NCBI GenBank assembly: GCA_026393985.1
Contig: JAPKZB010000059.1
Coordinates: 1 to 37,569 of the forward strand
Length of the DNA stretch: 37,569 nt
Source of the DNA: Acidobacteriota bacterium
GTDB taxonomy: Bacteria > Acidobacteriota > Terriglobia > Bryobacterales > Bryobacteraceae
Reading direction: 5' to 3'
Positions within the stretch are counted from its first letter, which is position 1, and the number at the start of each line of letters is the position of its first letter. Position numbers and translations under genes: made by a program. The notes beneath the pieces were generated by a model that had not been told where the DNA came from, ran no database searches, and saw only the letters and a list, made by a program, of their open reading frames with translations. Of this stretch, positions 32,481-37,569 are shown piece after piece.

Positions 32481-35400
32481 ATGAAGTGGTTTCGTTCCGC
32501 CGCGCTTGTGGGTGCGGCCTTGATTTTGTTTCTTATGGCGCCCTATGCGGCCGCGCAGACCGTGGCCGGACAGATTTCCGGCCTGGTGACCGACCCGTCG
32601 GGTTCGGCGATTGCGGGCGCCAGCGTTGTGGTGACCGACATTGAGCGCAACGTCAATTTCCGCACCGAGTCGAACGAAAGGGGCTTTTTCGTGGTGACGC
32701 CGCTGCCTCCCGGGCGGTATCGGTTGCGGGCCGAGAAGCAGGGCTTCCGGGCCTACAACGTCGAGTCGCTGCCGATTGCGACGCAGCAGAAAGCCGAGGT
32801 GAACATTGCGCTGCAGTTGGGTGCGGTGTCGGAATCGGTGACGGTGACCGGCGGGGCGCAGCTCGTGGAAACAACCACGGCGACACTGAGCGGAGTTGTC
32901 GAGAACAAGCGGATCATCGACCTGCCGTTGAACGGGCGGAACGTCTATTCGCTCGCGTGGGCGACGGCGGGCGTATTTCCGCAGCGTCCGGCCAACGGCA
33001 ACGCCAACGAAGGCTTCCACTCGATCGGCATCTTTACGGTGAACGGCGGGCGGGACTCGTCGAACGCGATCATGATGGACGGCGTGCCGGTGACGATGAA
33101 TTCGAACACGGCGAACATGAACGCCAACAGCGCGGTGCCATCGGTGGAAGGCGTCGAGGAGTTCCGGATTCAGACCAACTCCTACAGCGCCGAGTACGGC
33201 CGGTCGGGCGGCGGCGTACTGACCATCGCCACCAAGTCGGGGACGAACGACTGGCACGGATCGCTGTTTGAGTTCATGCGCAACTCGAAGCTAGACGCCA
33301 ATAACTGGTTTGCCAACGCCAGCGGGCAGAAGCTCGCTGTTTTCCAACGCAACGAGTTTGGTGCGAGCTCCGGCGGACCGCTTTCGATCCCCAAGCTCTA
33401 CAACGGCAAGAACCGGAGCTTCTTCTTCGTCGTCTACGAAGGACGGCGGCAGCGTTCAGCATCGACGCGCTTCTTCACCCTGCCGACCGACGAGCAGATG
33501 AACGGGGACTTCTCGAAGACCCTGACCGCTGCCGGCCAGCTCCGCAACATCTACGACCCTTTCTCGACGACGCCGGACCCGGCGCGGCCGGGTCAGTTCC
33601 TGCGGACCGTCTTCCCGGGCAACCGCGTGCCGGTGAGCCGGTTCGACCCGGTAGCCGCGAACGTGTTGAAGTTCTATGGGCCCAAGCCCAACCTGGCGGG
33701 ACAGACCAATACCGGCCAGAACAACTTTTTCTTCCAGGGCAAGGCGCCGACGGACGTCAACCGCGGCACCGGCAAGTTCGACCACAACTTCAACGAAAGC
33801 CAACGCATCTTCTTCCGCTACACGATGTTCCAGAACGAGAACTCGCAGCCGGAGCTGTGGGCCGGCCCCGGGTGTCCGGACGGCGGCTGCTACTCCAACT
33901 ACGAGCGGCAGCAGAACGCGGCGCTCGACTACAGCTGGACGCTGACGCCGACCACGCTCGTGAACCTGCGCTACGGCTTTGCGCGTTCGATTCTCGATCG
34001 CGGCAGCTGGCACAAGGGCTTCCGTCCGACCACGCTGGGCCTGCCCTCCTACACCGAAACCGGCGCCGACCTGCTGGCCTTCCCGGAGTTCTCGGTGGAA
34101 GAGATGACCATGCCCGGCCTGCTGCACCATTGGAACTTCCGTTCGGCCAACCAGTCGCACACCTTCGTGGGCACGCTGTCGAACGTGAAGGGCAGCCACT
34201 CGCTCAAGTACGGCTCGGAGGTGCGGCTGAACCTGATCAACCACATGCAGGCGCCCTGGAGCTTGAACTTCACCTTCAACCGCGGCATGACGCAGGGCCC
34301 CGACCCGCGCGTGGTGTCGGCCAACGGCGGCTTCGGCTTTGCGTCCTTCCTGCTCGGCGCGGGCGCCGGCGGCAGCGAGGTGCACGGCATCCGGCCGGCG
34401 CTCGAAAGCAAGAGCTACGGCTTCTATATCCAGGACGACTGGAAGGTGAACCGGAAGCTGACCGTTAACCTGGGCCTGCGGTGGGACTTTGAAACCGGTT
34501 TAACCGAACGCCACAATCGCTACGCGGTGTTTGATCCCGCCGTGCAGAGCCCGCTCAGCCAGCGCACCGGCCTGAACCTGCTGGGCGGATGGACGTTCCC
34601 GCTCGAGGGCGGGCGCGGACGCACGCTGCGCAGCATCGAGTGGGGCAAGATCGCCCCGCGCATCGGTCTCGCCTATCAGGTGCGGCCGGGCCTGGTGATC
34701 CGCACCGGCGGCGGCATCTTCTACACGATGGCCACCTACGGCGCCAACAACTACGGCACGGCGCCGTTCCGCGCGACGACTCCATGGGTGCCGACCATTG
34801 ACGGCGTGACGCCGACCGACCTGCTGCGCAATCCGTTCCCGAACGGTGTGCTCCAGCCGGAGGGACCGAAGAACGGCCTGATGGCTGCCCTCGGTCAGGG
34901 CGTCGGCTCGCCGGTGCCGAACACGATGACGACGCCTTACAACAGCCAGTGGAACTTCTCGATCGCCCAGGACCTCGGGAGCACCACGGTGCTCGAACTG
35001 GCTTACGCCGGCAACAAAGGCACCAAGCTGCCGCTCGGCTGGCAGATGGACCAGTTGCCGAGCTCTCTGGTCCGGCCCGACGCCGGGCTGCTCGACGTGG
35101 TGCCCAATCCGTTCTTCGGCATCATTCCGGTGGGGCCGCTGTCGACCCGGACGGTGCAGCGCGGCGAACTGTTGACCCCGTTCCCGCATCTGCCGGGCGT
35201 CTCCTACGCGGGCACCTCGTGGGGCAACTCCAACTTCCACAGCCTGCAGGCGACCTTCAAGAAGCGCTTCTCAGGTGGTGGCACCGTGGTGGTGGCCTAC
35301 ACCTGGTCGAAGCTGCTGGCTGACGGCGGCGACAATGCGTGGGATGCGGCCGGCTTCCGCGACTTCAACTGCCGGGCCTGCGACAAGTCGGTCTCGCCCT

Positions 35401-35954
35401 ATCACTATCCCCACCGGGTGGTGACGACGGCGACCTACGAACTGCCGTTTGGCAAAGGCAAGAAGTTCGGCAGCACCTGGAAGGGCTTCACCAACGCGGT
35501 GCTCGGCCAGTGGCAGGTGAACGGGATCGTCACGCTGAGCAGCGGCCAGCCGCTGCAGATGCTGACGACCGGCAACACGAGCTTCAGCTTTGGCGGCGGC
35601 CAGCGGCCGGACTCGACCGGCAAGGACGCCCGGCTCGACACCCCGACGCTCGACCGCTGGTTCGACACGGCGGCCTTCCGGCTGCCGGCGCAGTACACCT
35701 TCGGCAACGTGGGGCGGATGCATCCGAATCTGCGGGCCGATTTTGTCGAACTGCTGGACCTTTCGGTGTTCAAGCGCTTCAATGTGTTCAGCGAGCGCGT
35801 GGGCCTCGAGTTCCGGGCCGAGAGCTTCAATGCGTTTAACCACCCCGTGTTCGCCGCGCCGAATACGACGGTGGGCAACGCGCAGTTCGGCCGGGTGACC
35901 GGTATGGCGAACGCGCCGCGGCAGACGCAGTTGGCGCTGAAGTTGCTCTGGTAG
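32481..35954 (+). CDS. Oar-like TonB-dependent receptor with N-terminal regulatory domain
   Basis: Outer-membrane protein of 1157 residues, of the same class as its divergent neighbour. It has a Sec signal (about 1-26, ALVGAALILFLMAPYAAA), a carboxypeptidase-regulatory domain (ISGLVTDPSGSAIAGASVVV; RGFFVVTPLPPGRYRL), and a plug (DLPLNGRNVYSLAWATAGV; FRIQTNSYSAEYGRSGGGV; SGTNDWHGSLFEFMRNSKLD). The beta-barrel has many aromatic strands and ends in LALKLLW, an aromatic terminal residue as expected. N-terminal sequence and plug are close to the neighbour but not identical, so the two are diverged paralogs and not a recent duplication. GGGG lies about 7 bases before the ATG. A long hairpin follows the stop. 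Confidence 0.95.
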   Translation: MKWFRSAALVGAALILFLMAPYAAAQTVAGQISGLVTDPSGSAIAGASVVVTDIERNVNFRTESNERGFFVVTPLPPGRYRLRAEKQGFRAYNVESLPIATQQKAEVNIALQLGAVSESVTVTGGAQLVETTTATLSGVVENKRIIDLPLNGRNVYSLAWATAGVFPQRPANGNANEGFHSIGIFTVNGGRDSSNAIMMDGVPVTMNSNTANMNANSAVPSVEGVEEFRIQTNSYSAEYGRSGGGVLTIATKSGTNDWHGSLFEFMRNSKLDANNWFANASGQKLAVFQRNEFGASSGGPLSIPKLYNGKNRSFFFVVYEGRRQRSASTRFFTLPTDEQMNGDFSKTLTAAGQLRNIYDPFSTTPDPARPGQFLRTVFPGNRVPVSRFDPVAANVLKFYGPKPNLAGQTNTGQNNFFFQGKAPTDVNRGTGKFDHNFNESQRIFFRYTMFQNENSQPELWAGPGCPDGGCYSNYERQQNAALDYSWTLTPTTLVNLRYGFARSILDRGSWHKGFRPTTLGLPSYTETGADLLAFPEFSVEEMTMPGLLHHWNFRSANQSHTFVGTLSNVKGSHSLKYGSEVRLNLINHMQAPWSLNFTFNRGMTQGPDPRVVSANGGFGFASFLLGAGAGGSEVHGIRPALESKSYGFYIQDDWKVNRKLTVNLGLRWDFETGLTERHNRYAVFDPAVQSPLSQRTGLNLLGGWTFPLEGGRGRTLRSIEWGKIAPRIGLAYQVRPGLVIRTGGGIFYTMATYGANNYGTAPFRATTPWVPTIDGVTPTDLLRNPFPNGVLQPEGPKNGLMAALGQGVGSPVPNTMTTPYNSQWNFSIAQDLGSTTVLELAYAGNKGTKLPLGWQMDQLPSSLVRPDAGLLDVVPNPFFGIIPVGPLSTRTVQRGELLTPFPHLPGVSYAGTSWGNSNFHSLQATFKKRFSGGGTVVVAYTWSKLLADGGDNAWDAAGFRDFNCRACDKSVSPYHYPHRVVTTATYELPFGKGKKFGSTWKGFTNAVLGQWQVNGIVTLSSGQPLQMLTTGNTSFSFGGGQRPDSTGKDARLDTPTLDRWFDTAAFRLPAQYTFGNVGRMHPNLRADFVELLDLSVFKRFNVFSERVGLEFRAESFNAFNHPVFAAPNTTVGNAQFGRVTGMANAPRQTQLALKLLW

Positions 35955-35963
35955 CAGGCAAGG

Positions 35964-36001
35964 CCCGATCCCTGGATCCCCCACGGGGTCCGGGGATCGG
36001 G
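35964..36001. terminator. Long hairpin after the second TonB receptor
   Basis: CCCGATCCC (35964-35972) pairs with GGGATCGGG (35993-36001), and the inner part adds GGATCCCC against GGGGTCC with one bulged A. The stem is about 16 bp. There is no T run, so it may end transcription weakly, stabilise the mRNA end or attenuate expression of the next gene. Confidence 0.55.
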
Positions 36002-36014
36002 TAAACCTGGAAGC

Positions 36015-37073
36015 ATGCTGTCTGTTTTGTGCTTTTTGCTGGCGCCGGTGCTCAGCGTCGATGTGGCCGCCCCGACGGCGGATAAGCCGCAATCGAAGAT
36101 CTGGTTCGCGCAGGGAAGCTGGTGGGCGTGGCTGCCGGTGCGGGGCGGGAGCAGTGTATGGCGGCGGGGCGCCGAGGGCGAGTGGGCGCGGCAGTCGGCG
36201 CTTGATGCGGACTTGGCGGGATGGCCGGGGCGGGCAGATGTGTGGGCGGATGCGCGGGCGGATGAGGATCGGGCCTGCGCCGTGCTCGTGGGGGAGCGGC
36301 GCCTGGCGTTTGCGTGTCTGCAGTGGCGGGGCGATGGGTATGCCCTTGCCCGGCCAGTGGTGGAGATCCCGGTCGACGGCAAGCTCGAGACGGCGACGTT
36401 GGCCCGGGACGGACGCGGCGGCTGGTGGATCGCTTATGGCCTCGGGCGGGAGATGTGGGTGCTGCGATCGGCCGACGGTTGGCGGCGGGCTGAAAGGGTC
36501 AGTGCGACCCCGGCGGCCGAGGACGACCTCTGCGCGATAGTTGCCGTGGGTCAGGGCGTGGGGGTGATCTGGTCCGATCAGGCGGCGGATACGGTCTGGT
36601 TCCGCTGGCGGAAGGACGGAGCGGCGGGTTGGCGGCCGATTGAGGCGATCGAACAGGGCGGCAGGAACGCCGACGATCACATCCGGGCCTCGCTATCGGT
36701 CGATGGGCGGCTGCTGGTGGCGATGAAGAACTCGGTGGACCGGATCGGTTCGCCGCAGTTGGTGCTGCGGGAGCGGAGCCGCGCCGGCCGATGGAAGAGT
36801 TTGCCGTATGCGCCCCGGACGGCTACGGGAGAGCCGACCCGGCCGGTGGTGCTGCTCGGCGGGCAGCCGGAGCGGAGGTTTCTGCTGCACAGCCGGTATA
36901 CGAAGGCCGGCAGCGAGATCGTCCGTTGGGAGGGGGACCGCGAGGAGCTGCTGTTGCCGGTCAAGGGCCTGAACGATATCACCGGCCCGAAGGCCCGCTT
37001 CCCGGATGGGCAGCTCTGGATCGTGCTCGCTTCGGACCGGGACGGTAATGTTTACGAGGCGCGGTTGAACTAG
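36015..37073 (+). CDS. Secreted beta-propeller-like protein of unknown function
   Basis: A 352-residue protein with a short Sec signal (SVLCFLLAPVLS). The rest has repeated four-stranded units with Trp/Gly-rich phrases (WWAWLPVRGGSSVWRRG; GGWWIAYGLGREMWVLRS; VGVIWSDQAADTVWFRWR; LLVAMKNSVDRIGSPQLVL; LWIVLASDRDGNVYEARLN), the pattern of a six-bladed propeller such as sialidase-like or lectin folds. No catalytic set typical of sialidases (Arg triad, Tyr, Glu) can be assigned from sequence alone. It follows the TonB receptor by 60 bp, with a hairpin between, and may belong to the same locus. Confidence 0.72.
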   Translation: MLSVLCFLLAPVLSVDVAAPTADKPQSKIWFAQGSWWAWLPVRGGSSVWRRGAEGEWARQSALDADLAGWPGRADVWADARADEDRACAVLVGERRLAFACLQWRGDGYALARPVVEIPVDGKLETATLARDGRGGWWIAYGLGREMWVLRSADGWRRAERVSATPAAEDDLCAIVAVGQGVGVIWSDQAADTVWFRWRKDGAAGWRPIEAIEQGGRNADDHIRASLSVDGRLLVAMKNSVDRIGSPQLVLRERSRAGRWKSLPYAPRTATGEPTRPVVLLGGQPERRFLLHSRYTKAGSEIVRWEGDREELLLPVKGLNDITGPKARFPDGQLWIVLASDRDGNVYEARLN

Positions 37074-37569
37074 CGCGAGGTTCCGACGTCCAGCGCCTCT
37101 GCCCACGGTAAGTTAAAAAAAGTTGTGGTTTCGCGTCATCAGAGCTGTGTATACGGAATATCTTGCCCTCAGCTTTCGATCCAGTTCCCGAGTCCTGCCC
37201 TATCGGCAGCAGTTGAATCCGCCGGCCTTTTCATGATACTCGCGGATTACCTACGGCTTCCCTGCAAGCCTACCAATCCCACGGTTTCTAATACTACTCT
37301 GTTATAGCCTTAGGGCACAACAAAGCGGGCAACACGGAAGCCGCCCTGCCAGCACTCTGGCGACTTGGATGCGCAGAGTGGCAATCGACTGGGGGTTATG
37401 GCGTTGTGCCCGCCCCGCGTGGCTTCCAGTCGGGTGGAATTTCGGGTGGGGCAAGTTGGAGCTGTCCAGCGCGGGCTGAGCGGGAAAAACGGCTTCGTTC
37501 CGCGAGCAGAAAGCCGTAAGCGGCAATGCCCTCAAGCCGCAATGCAAAGGGTGGCGTGATGATGGAATC
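37074..37569. other. Non-coding right edge with interleaved inverted repeats
   Basis: This 496-bp stretch has no convincing complete gene; small open frames lack ribosome sites and family features. It contains two 9-bp complementary pairs in interleaved order: gggcacaac (37313-37321) with gttgtgccc (37403-37411), and ggaagccgc (37336-37344) with gtggcttcc (37419-37427). Between them are two alternative hairpins, and a 7-bp stem acggctt/aagccgt lies at 37489-37517. At the end AAGGG is followed by ATG at 37559, so a gene may begin at the window edge. Base composition is less GC-rich in its first 240 bases than in the flanking genes. Confidence 0.5.
37559..37569 (+). CDS. Possible start of a gene cut by the window edge
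   Basis: Two consecutive ATG codons (37559 and 37562) follow AAGGG at 37547-37551 at a normal distance. Only a few codons are visible, so identity and reality are unknown. Confidence 0.2.

Noticed and set aside
35271-36680. A 469-codon open frame on the minus strand
   Set aside because: It spans the end of one real gene and the start of another on the plus strand and is Arg/Pro/His-rich, as expected for a shadow.
37302-37547. An 81-codon minus-strand frame in the right-edge gap
   Set aside because: Composition is irregular, there is no ribosome site, and it coincides with the interleaved inverted repeats, which fit a non-coding structure better.

Overview
The window is about 37.6 kb of GC-rich chromosomal DNA. 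It most resembles an acidobacterium of the Solibacter/Bryobacter type. This assignment is an inference from gene content: two very large TonB-dependent receptors that start with a carboxypeptidase-regulatory (Oar-like) domain, a GMC oxidoreductase paired with a gluconate-dehydrogenase subunit-3 protein, a Tat-exported Gfo/Idh oxidoreductase, short psd and pssA genes, and hpnE. No rRNA or taxonomic marker is complete enough to prove it.

Left edge (1-1176): a tyrosine recombinase, probably missing its 5' part, lies beside the 3' end of a tRNA-Gly(CCC) gene. This looks like the border of an integrated element that lies to the left of the window. From 1200 to 11351 everything is on the minus strand. 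Read in transcription order it is an M28 peptidase, a gluconate-dehydrogenase subunit-3-like protein, an Fe-S-type GMC oxidoreductase, a YihY membrane protein, a Gfo/Idh oxidoreductase, accA, a 92-aa membrane protein, a MacA-like adaptor, a MacB-type ATPase and an OxyR-type regulator. Most junctions overlap or are only a few bases long.

11385-15439 is a tightly coupled plus-strand row: psd, pssA, an aspartate-semialdehyde-dehydrogenase-like protein that seems to lack its catalytic cysteine, lptE and holA. It joins phospholipid synthesis, outer-membrane LPS assembly and replication. A small TonB-C protein, rpsT and a BsuPI-domain lipoprotein-like secreted protein follow on the minus strand. 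A plus-strand pair (DapA-family lyase and PLP-dependent decarboxylase) comes next, then a minus-strand hybrid histidine kinase, then pyrD and ridA.

23048-32316 is again minus strand. In transcription order it holds a TonB-dependent receptor, a HTH/periplasmic-binding-like regulator, a fused anthranilate synthase TrpE(G), a Cys/His-rich membrane protein, a 36-aa single-span microprotein, hpnE, a secreted 127-aa protein and a DinB/YfiT protein. Four consecutive junctions in the second half overlap by 1-4 bases. A second TonB-dependent receptor is transcribed divergently (32481-35954), followed by a secreted beta-propeller-like protein. The last 500 bases carry no convincing gene but hold unusual interleaved inverted repeats, perhaps the leader of a gene that starts at the very edge.

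The best leads for something new are the 36-aa microprotein coupled to hpnE, the Cys/His-rich membrane protein coupled to TrpE(G), the TonB-C protein fused to a receptor-type regulatory domain, the Shine-Dalgarno-masking hairpin of the macA-like gene, the symmetric promoter between rpsT and its neighbour, and the interleaved repeats at the right edge. I saw no CRISPR array, no complete insertion sequence and no recognisable defence system.
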